Positions 46,290 to 55,783 of a stretch of DNA of 64,000 nt are shown here, piece by piece. Every line of letters starts with the position of its first letter. Position 1 is the first letter of the stretch. The stretch is from CAVQRB01 sp963715055 (GTDB lineage Bacteria; Pseudomonadota; Alphaproteobacteria; Rhodobacterales; Rhodobacteraceae). The translations under genes were made by a program, and so were the position numbers. The stretch is taken from contig CAVQRB010000012.1 in the NCBI GenBank assembly GCA_963715055.1, forward strand, positions 14,944 through 78,943. The letters are read 5' to 3'. The notes under the pieces were generated by a model, which saw only the letters and a list, made by a program, of their open reading frames with translations, was not told the DNA's origin and ran no database searches.

Positions 46290-47309
46290 ATGAATACGAA
46301 TGGATCATTGATGAAAATTCTCAAGTACCTCTTCGTTTTTCTGGTTATACTTTTGCTTGCGGTGGCGACGGCTTGGGGTGTCCTCGCATTGTGGTATCGG
46401 CTGCCGGTCGAGGATTGGGGCAAAATCGCGATATGCGGCGCAATGGCGCTGATCGGTGTGGTAGCCATCATCGGTCAATTCACTAACGGCCGATTGCGCT
46501 GGCTTGGCGTCTATGCGGTCGTATTTGCTGCACTGCTTTTGTGGTGGAAGACAATTGAGCCGCCGCTGGAAGGCAACTGGTCTCCGAGTGTGGCCCGTCA
46601 AGTCACCGGAACACTTGAGGGGGATATTCTGACACTTGCCAATGTGCGCGCATTTCAATGGCGAAGCGAAACCGACTTCACCGAAAAATGGCTGACCGAA
46701 ACCTATGACCTGTCCGAATTGCAGACGCTCGACATATTTCTGTCCTACTGGGGTGTTCCGCAAATGGCGCATTTCATCATGAGCTTCGGTTTTTCGGATG
46801 GTGCGTACCTTGCCTGGTCGGTCGAGGTCAGGAGGGAGGTCGGCGGCGGGTTCTCACCTGTTGCGGACTTGTTCAAGAGCAATTCATTGGTGATTCTGGC
46901 CGCAAAGGAAGAGGACGTGATCGGGGTACGCTCGAACGTGCGAGGCGAGGACGTTCACATTTTCAGGATGCGCGCCCCGCCCGAGAGCGCGCGAAAACTC
47001 CTGGAGGAATATGTGCGCGAGGCAAATGCTATCTCTCAGACGCCGCGATGGTACAACTCGATCGCCACCAACTGCACAACGGTGATCTACAAGATGCTGT
47101 CGCTGTCCGGCCAGAAAATTCCTTTCGACTGGAGGATCGTCGCGAATGGATACCTTCCTGAGATGATGCATGAAAGAGGTGCGGTCAACACATCGGTCAC
47201 GATCTCGGAACTGCGCGAACTGGGCCAAATCGCCTCCCGCGGTCAGGCTGCGGGGCTGGGCCCTGAATACTCCGAGGCAATCAGGGTAGGTGTGCCAGTG
47301 CCAAACTGA
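46290..47309 (+). CDS. DUF4105 membrane protein
   Basis: 339 aa (318 if begun at MKILK, 46353 frame position 46311). Three N-terminal membrane segments (YLFVFLVILLLAVATAWGVL; IAICGAMALIGVVAIIG; GVYAVVFAALLLWW), then a periplasmic domain with WGVPQMAHFIMSFGFSDG and TNCTTVIYKML. The Cys there is the likely nucleophile of an NlpC/P60-like fold. Role in the envelope probable but unproven. Confidence 0.82.
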   Translation: MNTNGSLMKILKYLFVFLVILLLAVATAWGVLALWYRLPVEDWGKIAICGAMALIGVVAIIGQFTNGRLRWLGVYAVVFAALLLWWKTIEPPLEGNWSPSVARQVTGTLEGDILTLANVRAFQWRSETDFTEKWLTETYDLSELQTLDIFLSYWGVPQMAHFIMSFGFSDGAYLAWSVEVRREVGGGFSPVADLFKSNSLVILAAKEEDVIGVRSNVRGEDVHIFRMRAPPESARKLLEEYVREANAISQTPRWYNSIATNCTTVIYKMLSLSGQKIPFDWRIVANGYLPEMMHERGAVNTSVTISELRELGQIASRGQAAGLGPEYSEAIRVGVPVPN

Positions 47310-47689
47310 CCCATGACGCGCCGATCAGTGACCAGCGACCAGCGACCGTTGATGTCCCGCATATCTTCTGGCGGGCCAGGAGATAGTCAGCACTAACGCT
47401 CAAGAACAAACGGTTCATCCACCAGCGAAGGCCAAAAGCATCAGAGCTATTGATCAACATCCGGTATTCGGGAGCCCATCGAGGCGGCGCGGACAGCAAG
47501 TGCAAGAGAAGTGCGGTTGATTTCCAAGCCAGTGAAGAAAACGCGGTCAGATCGCTGACCCAGTCGGCAAGTTTCTGATAGATTGACATTTTGTTGGCGC
47601 GTGAAGCGAAGTGAATGGCGTTCTTTTTCAACTATGCTCGGCCCATGGCCCAATGAAAATGCGCACTGCCGATGTCTGGAAGGTGATAT
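47310..47689. other. 380-base gap before the DUF3604 gene
   Basis: Promoter region of the DUF3604 gene at the right end. A leftward 116-codon frame (47281-47631, TTG start) lacks any recognised family and overlaps the DUF4105 gene, so I do not call it. Confidence 0.4.
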
Positions 47690-49645
47690 ATGAAAAGCGG
47701 ACCCTTAATTTCCATGGCGGCCTTTTGTCTGCTCGTGACACAAAGTAGCGCTTTGTACGCGCAGGGTCTTAGCGCGGGAGATGCAGGTTCGATTTCTGCT
47801 GACAAGATCGCGGGTTTTCACAAGACATCATCCTACTCACCTTACGCGGGTCGAAATTTCCCTTCACGGCCACTTTTCGGCGACACCCATTTGCACACGT
47901 CTCTTTCGCTTGACGCGGGTGCGGCGGGCGCGCGCTTGTTGCCCGCGGACGCCTATCGATTTGCCCGAGGCGAAGAAGTGACGTCTTCTACCGGACAGCA
48001 AGTCAAACTGTCGCGGCCCCTGGATTTTCTGGTGGTGGCGGATCACTCCGACAATATGGGCTTCTTCCCGAGGCTGTTTTCCGGCGATCCGGACTATTTG
48101 AAAGTTCCACAAGGCAAGGCCTGGTACGACATGATCAACTCCGGAAAAGGAGTTGAGGCGACACTTGAAATCATCAACGCAATGTCCACTGGCAAGTTTC
48201 CTCCCGAATTGCTTTCGATGCCCGGCGCCAAAGCATTCACGTCGGCATGGGATCAAACCATGCAGGCCGCAGAAGACTTCAATCAGCCCGGGCTGTTCAC
48301 TGCTTTCATCGGGTATGAATGGACGTCGAACACGAACGCCATGAACCTCCATCGCAACGTGATTTACCGCGATGACATGACCTACGCGCGTCAGATGGAT
48401 CCATTTGTTACGCTCAAACCTTGGGGCAGTGACAATCCACGCGATCTCTGGGCTTGGATGGAACAATACGAGGACAAGACAGGTGGCGATGTGCTTGCCA
48501 TCGCCCATAACGGAAATCTCTCGAACGGGCGCATGTTTCCGAAGATCGAGTCCTTCACCAACCAGCCGATCGACAAGGCTTACGCCGACGGGCGTGCGCG
48601 TTGGGAGCCACTTTACGAAATCACCCAGGAAAAAGGGGACAGTGAGACACATCCGTTTCTTTCCCCGAACGACGAGTTTGCCGACTACGAGACTTGGGAT
48701 TGGGGTAACTTGAATCTGTCGGAAGCCAAGACCAAGGATATGCTGGAATTCGAGTACGTTCGCTCGGCGCTCAAGAACGGCCTGCAACTGGAAGGTGAAC
48801 TGGGCGCGAACCCCTACAAATTTGGAGTAGTCGGCGGGACGGATTCTCACACAGGCTTGGCCACGGTCGAAGAAGAAAACTACTTCGGCAAGATCGCGAG
48901 CATGGAACCAAGCCCTGAACGCACCAAACGACCATTCATGCAAAGTCCGGATGGGACTCTGACAATCATGGAATACGAGGTGGCCGCGGCAGGATTGTCC
49001 GTCGTTTGGGCCACTGAAAACACCCGGTCTGCGATCTTCGATGCCATGGAGCGCAGGGAGACCTACGCCACGACAGGCCCGCGAATGACAGTGCGGTTCT
49101 TTGGTGGCTGGGACTTCGGACCTGAGGACCTGCAAAGTCGCCTACTCGCCAACGTCGGCTATGACAAAGGGGTGCCGATGGGTGGAGATCTGACTTCAGC
49201 CCCTGTTGGCAAGGCGCCTACGTTTCTGGTCGGTGCGGTACGAGACCCGATCGGTGCCAACCTCGATCGCATCCAGATCGTAAAAGGGTGGCTTGACTCG
49301 AATGGCGATCTGCAAGAACAGGTTTTTGATGTGGTCTGGAGCGATACGGATACTCGCCAAGCGGGAAGTGACGGGAAAATTCCTGCCGTTGGTAATACGG
49401 TAGATGTCGAAAATGCTACCTGGTCCAATACCATCGGTGCATCGGAGCTGGCTGCAGTATGGAAAGACCCGGACTTCGATCCGACCCTTTCATCATTTTA
49501 TTATATTCGAGTTCTGGAGATTCCCACGCCGAAGTGGACAGCCTACGACGCCAAACGGTTCAATCTGGACCTGCCTGAAGATGTGCCGATGTTCTCGCAA
49601 GAACGTGCCTATACTTCTGCGATCTGGTATACACCACTCAAGTGA
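47690..49645 (+). CDS. DUF3604 family exported protein
   Basis: 651 aa with signal peptide (MAAFCLLVTQSSALYA-Q). PHP-like metal motifs FGDTHLHTSLSLDAG and VVADHSDNMGF, then IGYEWTS, AIAHNGNLSNG and VVGGTDSHTGLATVEEENY. All are typical of DUF3604. Likely a periplasmic metal-dependent hydrolase; substrate unknown. Fifty-eight bases upstream of a beta-barrel gene, probably one operon. Confidence 0.9.
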   Translation: MKSGPLISMAAFCLLVTQSSALYAQGLSAGDAGSISADKIAGFHKTSSYSPYAGRNFPSRPLFGDTHLHTSLSLDAGAAGARLLPADAYRFARGEEVTSSTGQQVKLSRPLDFLVVADHSDNMGFFPRLFSGDPDYLKVPQGKAWYDMINSGKGVEATLEIINAMSTGKFPPELLSMPGAKAFTSAWDQTMQAAEDFNQPGLFTAFIGYEWTSNTNAMNLHRNVIYRDDMTYARQMDPFVTLKPWGSDNPRDLWAWMEQYEDKTGGDVLAIAHNGNLSNGRMFPKIESFTNQPIDKAYADGRARWEPLYEITQEKGDSETHPFLSPNDEFADYETWDWGNLNLSEAKTKDMLEFEYVRSALKNGLQLEGELGANPYKFGVVGGTDSHTGLATVEEENYFGKIASMEPSPERTKRPFMQSPDGTLTIMEYEVAAAGLSVVWATENTRSAIFDAMERRETYATTGPRMTVRFFGGWDFGPEDLQSRLLANVGYDKGVPMGGDLTSAPVGKAPTFLVGAVRDPIGANLDRIQIVKGWLDSNGDLQEQVFDVVWSDTDTRQAGSDGKIPAVGNTVDVENATWSNTIGASELAAVWKDPDFDPTLSSFYYIRVLEIPTPKWTAYDAKRFNLDLPEDVPMFSQERAYTSAIWYTPLK

Positions 49646-49703
49646 GCAAGTCAGAGCCAAAGACCTGAGCACCCGGTATGAGCAAGGGGAACACCTCTAA
49701 TCT

Positions 49704-50456
49704 ATGGAAAACAAAATGAAAAATGCCAATGTTTCCCTCGCCGCGCTGATCGGAGCACTTTGTCTTTCGACACCCGCCACCGCGCAGGAATGGTCTTTCG
49801 GAGCGACGATCTATGCCTGGCTCAACGATACCGATCTTGCCGTCGATACACCGCTCGGCGAAGTTGATGGCTCCTTGAGTTTTTCCGATGCGCTGGACAA
49901 TCTCGACATGGCGTTCATGGGCAACTTCGAAGCCAATTACGGTCGTTGGAGCTTCGTGACCGACGTGGTCTACACAGATCTTTCGACCGATGGGTCAACG
50001 CCGGTCGGGATCGCATTTACCGACATCGGCGTTGGGTCGAAGATGACCATTGTCACGGCTATCGGCGCATACCGTTTCGTCGAGACCCCGAACGTATCCA
50101 TCGACCTTGGTGGGGGCCTGCGGTACATAGAGCTCGAAAACAAAGTGTCCTTTTCCGGCGGGGCCGCGCCCGCAACGAGTTCCAAAACAACAACGGACTG
50201 GACGGATGCCATCTTGGCGGCCCGTTTCACCTTCCCGATTAACGATCGGACGGCAGCTCGGCTTTTCGTCGACTATGGCGGTTTCGGCGGAGATACGTCT
50301 TCGTGGCAGGCTTTTGCGGGAATTGGGTACAGAGTTTCCGACAATGTCATCCTTGAAGCAGGTTACCGTTACCTTGAATTTGAGAAGGACGCAGGAGCCA
50401 ACCAGACGACGGTCGACCTTTCCGGCCCTGCGTTTGGTTTGACCTACAGGTTCTGA
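49704..50456 (+). CDS. Outer-membrane beta-barrel protein
   Basis: 250 aa. Signal peptide ending STPATA-Q, then alternating amphipathic strands and Gly-rich turns (WSFGATIYAWLNDTD; GIGYRVSDNVILEAGYRYLE), ending in YRF, the Phe-terminated barrel signature. Close to the OmpW/OmpA-like small barrels. Follows DUF3604. Confidence 0.85.
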   Translation: MENKMKNANVSLAALIGALCLSTPATAQEWSFGATIYAWLNDTDLAVDTPLGEVDGSLSFSDALDNLDMAFMGNFEANYGRWSFVTDVVYTDLSTDGSTPVGIAFTDIGVGSKMTIVTAIGAYRFVETPNVSIDLGGGLRYIELENKVSFSGGAAPATSSKTTTDWTDAILAARFTFPINDRTAARLFVDYGGFGGDTSSWQAFAGIGYRVSDNVILEAGYRYLEFEKDAGANQTTVDLSGPAFGLTYRF

Positions 50457-50571
50457 AACGCAAGCTCTCCGCCGTCCCTGTCATTCCGATGAGGCGATTT
50501 CCATCAAGCACTTGGCATCCGCTCAGGCTGCATCGAACCGGTTCTTGTCCCAAAGATGTTCGAATGACCGC

Positions 50572-50599
50572 GCGCGCATCTTGATATCTGGGTGCGCGC
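50572..50599. terminator. Possible hairpin between convergent genes
   Basis: GCGCGCA / TGCGCGC, 14-base loop, in the gap where the barrel gene and the lipoprotein hydrolase converge. No T-run, so weak. Confidence 0.3.
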
Positions 50600-50643
50600 A
50601 CGGTGTTCGTACGCGATCAGAAACCTGCCTGACCCCAGGTTTG

Positions 50644-51738
50644 CTATTGCGACAGAATAATTCCGGTCGCTCCGGTTATCGTCGCGCCCCCGACATTCAC
50701 AACCTGCCCCGCGACTGCACCAGTGAAAAGACCGGCGCCTGATTGGTTCAACGTCTTCAGGAAGTCCAGTACTTCCGGGGACGATCCGATCTTGAAATGC
50801 TTCAAAGTGCCACCTGCCTGAACATTCGAAAAGTCGAAGACCGGAATTTCAAGTCCGCCAAGTTCGGAAGGGTTTCGGATGTCACCGACCCGGTCGCCTT
50901 GGCCGCGCATTTTGGCGGAAATGCTGAGCGCAAGGTCGTCGTCTGTCGTCAGAAGCACAATCGGCACGCCGGCCGCAAGAACCGGAGGTGCTTGCTTTCG
51001 GAAGACGTCAATGTCGAGATCAGCCGAAATGAGGATCACGGCGTTGATCTTGCCAAGCGTCGCGGTCGCATTTTTCTCCGCAAGCTCGCGCAGCGTGTCC
51101 ATCACGACAAACGTGCCCATCGAGTGGCCAACGATTACGTAGTCCGAGAGCCGCGACTTTGACATTGCAACCAGAGTATCTTCAAATCCGTCGCGCGCGA
51201 ACAGCGCACTCTCGCGATCATCCAGATATTTCAACACACTTGCAGCAGACGCCCACGAATAAGCGACCTTCACACCAGCACGTCCGGTATCTTCCGCCAA
51301 TGCTACCATCCGGATCACGCCTTCTGCGTAGTTCGTATTGAAGCCGTGAACGAAGACAGCGCCCTGCCGCAAACCGTTTGGTTCCTGTGCGATTTCCGAA
51401 TTGATTGCGCGAATGAACTCATTCTCGGTGGTCAGGTTTGTTGACGAGACCACCAGGAATTCCTTGTTTGGATCAACTTTTTTTCGCTTCGGATACTCGA
51501 TTTCCCCTGGATTGCGACCCGGAGGTATCGAAACCTCGACATTGGCGAAATTTGTCCGATACGATCTGGTCTCACCAAAGAAAACAGGCTCCGGGGCAAC
51601 TGATCTGGATGTAGCGACAAGTATCGTTTCTTGCTGAACCGGGATATGTTCGTCAGGCAACAGTGCCAAGGTTCCCCGCCCGCCACATCCAGCAAGAACG
51701 ATAGACCCAAGCATCAAAGCCAGCTTGACTGAACGCAT
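50644..51738 (-). CDS. Alpha/beta-hydrolase lipoprotein (DUF900-like)
   Basis: 364 aa. Lipobox SIVLAGC at residue ~18, so anchored by lipid. DUF900 features: VFVHGFNTNYAEG (oxyanion region), AYSWASAASVLKYLDDRESA, then the nucleophile GHSMGTFVVMDTL and LISADLDIDVF. Likely an envelope esterase. Convergent with the barrel gene. Confidence 0.88.
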   Translation of the reverse strand: MRSVKLALMLGSIVLAGCGGRGTLALLPDEHIPVQQETILVATSRSVAPEPVFFGETRSYRTNFANVEVSIPPGRNPGEIEYPKRKKVDPNKEFLVVSSTNLTTENEFIRAINSEIAQEPNGLRQGAVFVHGFNTNYAEGVIRMVALAEDTGRAGVKVAYSWASAASVLKYLDDRESALFARDGFEDTLVAMSKSRLSDYVIVGHSMGTFVVMDTLRELAEKNATATLGKINAVILISADLDIDVFRKQAPPVLAAGVPIVLLTTDDDLALSISAKMRGQGDRVGDIRNPSELGGLEIPVFDFSNVQAGGTLKHFKIGSSPEVLDFLKTLNQSGAGLFTGAVAGQVVNVGGATITGATGIILSQ

Positions 51739-52500
51739 GTTTTTTCCTCTTCGTTCGCGTTTTCACCTGACCACCTATGCCGGCCAAGGATACAAAAAAA
51801 TCGATGCCACCGACGACATCCGGCATTCCTCACGAACGGTGAGCGCTCACAAAAAACAACACTGATTCCCGACCGCTCCGATCAGCCGCGCGGCACGAAA
51901 TTGCCCGGAACTTGCAGTCTCCAAACAGCCAGGCACCGTGCCGCCCCTGAATTTCAACATTACTATAAAACACATATGTTTCAAATGTTTAATTGAAACA
52001 GAAACAAAATACTTTCGATACTCTTAACCGCTGGGCAGGCTCAAGAACACGGATCACAAAGGTCAACATTCTGAGGCGCGCGGTAACCCAACCCGCCCAA
52101 AAGCGATCTCGCAAAATTTCGAAACGCGACAGGAGGGCGATGTCGAACAGAACGCAATGCGGTTTTCATCGGACTGCCTCTCTGAAGTCGCCGAGACGGG
52201 AGATAAAGCAGACCGGAGAGTGAAGAGAAAGACAGCTTCCAAAAGCAGTAAGCCCCTCGTGCTGTGGTATTTTTTCATCACGACGACGTGCTGCAACCCT
52301 GGTGTCGTCTGATCGTTTGGCGATTTTGCCTGACCGTTCTATCCTGCTTTCATCAGTACAGTCGTAGCCTCGCGGCGCCGGACTTCGTACGCACAAAACC
52401 AGAACCTCGACTTGCGCCAGGAAAACCAAGCGTGGAAAAAAGCGCAGCTTTCATATCGCCGACGCGGTCAGTTGCGAAGGGCGAACCCTTTGTGAGCGTC
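51739..52500. other. AT-rich 762-base intergenic region
   Basis: Separates the divergent hydrolase and barrel genes. Much lower GC than the catabolic island. Apart from the inverted repeat at 51977 no gene or repeat was recognised; the frame of the next gene is open through its right end, but without a start signal. Confidence 0.4.
51977..52000. promoter_or_regulatory. Perfect inverted repeat, operator-like
   Basis: TGTTTCAA and TTGAAACA, 8-base spacer, in the AT-rich part of the divergent region. Eight perfect base pairs with an 8-base gap fits a dimeric helix-turn-helix protein. Confidence 0.5.
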
Positions 52501-53430
52501 ATGCTGGCTACCTGGCGCATGCTGTTGTCTGTCCCAGTCGTTGTCCTTTTGCTCCAATTGTTCTCGCACACCATTGTCGCACAAGAGCTCGAAGTAAGAC
52601 GTTGGAACCACCTTCCGATCAATCGATCGTTTGGCACATTGAATTTCGCGCATTCTGACGGTGAAATCACTTTCGACCCTGTTCTCCAGATTCAGAATGC
52701 AACCGTTGACATAGACACCACTCTTTTCGGATTTGTGCACTCTTTCGAATTTCTCGGAAGATCCTCACGTTTTGAAATCCGGCAAGCATGGAAGACTGGC
52801 ACGTGGTCGGGAACAGTTCGCGGCGCACCTGCGACAGAAAAACGCGAAGGTCTCGACGATACGCTACTGCGATTTGCAATAAGTCTCTATGGCGCTCCCC
52901 CGCTATCGGGAGAGAAATACGTCAACTACAGGAAATCGCAAACCCGGGAAACGATCGTCGGGGCCGCCTTGAGCATGCAACTTCCGACCGGCAATTACCG
53001 AAAAGACAAACTGATAAACCTCGGAACGAACCGTTTCACTTTCAGACCTCAGATCGGCCTCCAGCACAAACTCAAGAATTGGACATTCGAAGGAACGGCC
53101 GTTGCGGCATTTTACACCGAGAATGATGATTTGCTACTGACGAACCGATTGTCATCCGATCCTGCATATTCATTTGGCGGCAGCATCGAATACGATTTTT
53201 CGCCCCGGTTGTGGGTTGCTGCAAGCGCAGGACTCAATGTCGGAGGAGAGACCCAGATCAATGGATTATCTCAAGATGATCGTCGCAAAGACGTCGGTTG
53301 GGCACTCAGCGTCGGATATCTGATTTCTCCCAAACTATCGTTCAAGATTACCTATATCGACATCGACAATCGGGAACCCGTTGGCAACGCATCTCAATCG
53401 CTTAGCGTGGGTTTCCTGACATCATGGTAG
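52501..53430 (+). CDS. Outer-membrane protein of the phenol-MetA type
   Basis: 309 aa from ATG 52501, the start before a signal peptide (MLLSVPVVVLLLQLFSHTIV, cleavage AQ-E); the open frame begins at 52264. Barrel-like strands: GAALSMQLPTGNYRKDKLIN, RFTFRPQIGLQHKLKNW, FGGSIEYDFSPRLWVAASAG. Similar to transporters of the PF13557 family. Cargo unknown. Weak ribosome-binding site, so the start is uncertain. Confidence 0.72.
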   Translation: MLATWRMLLSVPVVVLLLQLFSHTIVAQELEVRRWNHLPINRSFGTLNFAHSDGEITFDPVLQIQNATVDIDTTLFGFVHSFEFLGRSSRFEIRQAWKTGTWSGTVRGAPATEKREGLDDTLLRFAISLYGAPPLSGEKYVNYRKSQTRETIVGAALSMQLPTGNYRKDKLINLGTNRFTFRPQIGLQHKLKNWTFEGTAVAAFYTENDDLLLTNRLSSDPAYSFGGSIEYDFSPRLWVAASAGLNVGGETQINGLSQDDRRKDVGWALSVGYLISPKLSFKITYIDIDNREPVGNASQSLSVGFLTSW

Positions 53431-53585
53431 CGTGCGCTCCCCGCGGTCTTGGTTTATCGGTAGGTACGGTCTGGCGTTGACCTGACCTCGGCCAAATCCC
53501 TCAGCGTGATCTAGAGGCCGTGCCAAGGCCGAAGACGCCAACCGGTGCGAAAGAGTGATTGCGTTAAGCCGCAGACACAATCGGG

Positions 53586-53810
53586 ATGATCAAGAAACGA
53601 CGGGCTGGGCTGCCGACGGCGGAGGTATGCCGCAGGCGGGGCCTGAAAATGGCGACGTTCGACGAACGGCAGACCTATCGCGGCTGACAGGAGGTGCCCG
53701 GGTCTACCAGGTTGAAACCTCTGGAGGACAAGAACGCCAAGCTCGAACGCCTGTGCGACCAGCAGAATGCAGATCGGAAGCAGGCAATCACTCGGTCACA
53801 GGACAGGATC
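53586..53810 (+). pseudogene. IS3-family OrfA remnant
   Basis: Frame reads MIKKRRAGLPTAEVCRRRGL, KMATFDERQTYRG, TGA, then QEVPGSTRLKPLEDKNAKLE. This is the helix-turn-helix and leucine-zipper start of IS3 OrfA (GLPTAEVCR..G...ATF; RLK.LEDEN.KLK) with one in-frame opal. OrfB is absent here. It could be the other half of the element at 43426 or a second copy. Confidence 0.8.
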
Positions 53811-53975
53811 ATCGAGTCACTGCTCCTTGCGACACCCGAGGTCAGCACCATGCGCCTGTTGCATCCCATTCCTTCCTGAGGCATCAGAATGAAAAATTCG
53901 CAAAGGGTTTATCGCTCTGCGTTTCGCAGGACGTGTCGACGTATCTGAGAAAACACACGTGGAAGAGGCTGGAGA

Positions 53976-54986
53976 ATGGCGAAATCGGTTCCTATGGTGC
54001 GCGCGATGGCCCTCGCTCCGGCTGTCCGCTGGCTGATATCGAAAGGTCGGAAACCGGACGCACTTCTGCGCGAAGTTGGCCTTCATTCTGCTGCTTTCGG
54101 CGATCCATTGCGACCCATATCCCTTTTCAAGGCGGCCGCCTTGCTCAAGGCCATCGCCGACGATGAGGGGCCTGATGTTCCGTACCGCATTGTAAGTGAG
54201 GCAAATCTGATCGAATTGGCGATGATCGGCAAGGTTGCACTCGGCACAACCACGCCCGCTGAAACGATGATGCGGATCTCTTCTGCGCTTCCACTCTTTT
54301 GCACCCATGAGAATGTATCGGTATTGCGAAGTGGCGATCAGATCGTGGTCAGGCATACCTACTTGGTCCGATTTGAACCGGAAACCGAACATCTGATGCT
54401 GCAATACGCTGTGGCGATGGCGGATCGGATTTGCCAGATGACAGAGACACCCGGCCCGAGCTTCAAACGCGTGGAAATCCTTCCACACCCCGATTACGGG
54501 GTATCGCACCTTGACCCGTGGCTGAAAGGCTCGGTTCTCGCTGGAGAACGCAATGGGATCGCCATGTGGGTGGAGTCGCGTGTCGCCGAGAGGCCCTATC
54601 GAAAGATCGCTCGAGACCGCCTGGCCGTATCAGGTCCACCTCCGCTGGCTCCACTACGGGGCGACGGTAGTTTTTCGTCTTCGGCGCGCATAATGTTGAC
54701 GTCAATGCTTGAAGACGGTGTACCGACGCTGCAGCAGCTCTCGGATGTTGCGGAAACCAGCGTCAGGACCATGCAACGCTGGTTCAAGGACGAAGGCACT
54801 TCCTTCGTGAACATTCTCGATGACGTTCGGCTGGAAAGGGCAGTGCGACAGATTGCTGGCGGAGATGAGGCTATCCTGTCCATCGCAACAGAACTGGGCT
54901 ATGACCGTCAGTCTTCGTTGACACGTGCCATGCGACGATGGACCGGCCTCTCGCCAAGAGAGTTCAGGTACCGCGCTCGAAGTTGA
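53976..54986 (+). CDS. AraC-family transcriptional regulator
   Basis: 336 aa. N-terminal sensing domain of the 'arabinose-binding' type seen in OruR/ArgR-like regulators (ISKGRKPDALLREVGLHSAA). C-terminal two-helix-turn-helix region: LQQLSDVAETSVRTMQRWF and ILSIATELGYDRQSSLTRAM. Upstream of the TonB operon, which it probably controls, though an IS110 stub lies between. Confidence 0.9.
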   Translation: MAKSVPMVRAMALAPAVRWLISKGRKPDALLREVGLHSAAFGDPLRPISLFKAAALLKAIADDEGPDVPYRIVSEANLIELAMIGKVALGTTTPAETMMRISSALPLFCTHENVSVLRSGDQIVVRHTYLVRFEPETEHLMLQYAVAMADRICQMTETPGPSFKRVEILPHPDYGVSHLDPWLKGSVLAGERNGIAMWVESRVAERPYRKIARDRLAVSGPPPLAPLRGDGSFSSSARIMLTSMLEDGVPTLQQLSDVAETSVRTMQRWFKDEGTSFVNILDDVRLERAVRQIAGGDEAILSIATELGYDRQSSLTRAMRRWTGLSPREFRYRARS

Positions 54987-55058
54987 AGAGCTCGGACATA
55001 GATACTGTCATGTGTGGACGGCTCCGTTTGCGCAAGGGTGAATTTGAGCCGATGTTGT

Positions 55059-55160
55059 TCATCGCAGTTTCTTTTGCAAAACAACAGCCTTATCCGCATC
55101 CACCCCGTGAAGCTGGAAAACGGACTTGGCGAGATCAATTCCGAGTGTTGTAATAGTCAT
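55059..55160 (-). mobile_element. IS110-family transposase N-terminal stub
   Basis: ATG at 55160 encodes MTITTLGIDLAKSVFQLHGV then DADKAVVLQKKLR and a stop: the first 33 codons of an IS110/IS1111 transposase, with its first catalytic Asp (GIDLAKS). The rest is gone. Just upstream GGAGCCATCCACATGAC is echoed at ~55006-55024 (GGAGCCGTCCACACATGAC), as if a second element end were present. Confidence 0.8.
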
Positions 55161-55348
55161 GTGGATGGCTCCTTCTCTCTGTTGGTTCTAAACAGCACCA
55201 GCATGGCACATCGCGATGCCGTTCAGGTGGAGCCGTCTTCACGATCAGACCGTTTCGAACTGTACTTTAAAGCGATTGAATGCCAACCAACCACTCCGGA
55301 GAAGCCGTATCTCGATGTGAACGGCGTCAATTACATGGGAATATCATC

Positions 55349-55783
55349 GTGCAATTCTGTCACCTTGCGTTTGTGGTTCTTCTGGCTGGCTCGGTGCCGT
55401 TGGCCTCGCTAGCGCAATCCTCTGAAACTGCATCGTCTCGGCTTCATATCGAACTCAACAATTTGCAAGATATCGAGGGCGCTTGCAGATTGTCTTTTTT
55501 GGTGAATAACGAAACCGGAAGGACGATCGACAAGGCTATTTTCGAGACTGTCGTTTTCGATAAGTCTGGCGGGGTGGCGAGTTTGTCCCTGTTTGATTTC
55601 CGAGATCTTCCAGCCGACCGAACCAGAGTGCGTCAATTTGATCTGCCGGGAATCGCCTGCGACAGTGTTGGCAGAACACTAATAAACGGTGCGAATTCAT
55701 GCCTAATGAAGGGAAGCGAGAGTTCGATCTGTACTGAGTCACTTTCTCTGAGCAGCAGACTTTCGGTGGAGTTGCTCGGATGA
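55349..55783 (+). CDS. Exported protein of the TonB operon, unknown function
   Basis: 144 aa from GTG 55349, eight bases after GGGA; longer frame to 55280. Signal peptide (FCHLAFVVLLAGSVPLASLA-Q). The mature part, HIELNNLQDIEGACRLSFLV, then NNETGRTIDKAIFETVVFDK, contains three or four Cys that could pair. No known enzyme motif. Coupled by ATGA to exbB, so a periplasmic partner of the TonB complex. Confidence 0.75.
   Translation: MQFCHLAFVVLLAGSVPLASLAQSSETASSRLHIELNNLQDIEGACRLSFLVNNETGRTIDKAIFETVVFDKSGGVASLSLFDFRDLPADRTRVRQFDLPGIACDSVGRTLINGANSCLMKGSESSICTESLSLSSRLSVELLG

Noticed and set aside
47281..47631. 116-codon minus-strand frame with TTG start
   Set aside because: No ribosome-binding site, no family, and it overlaps the end of the DUF4105 gene.
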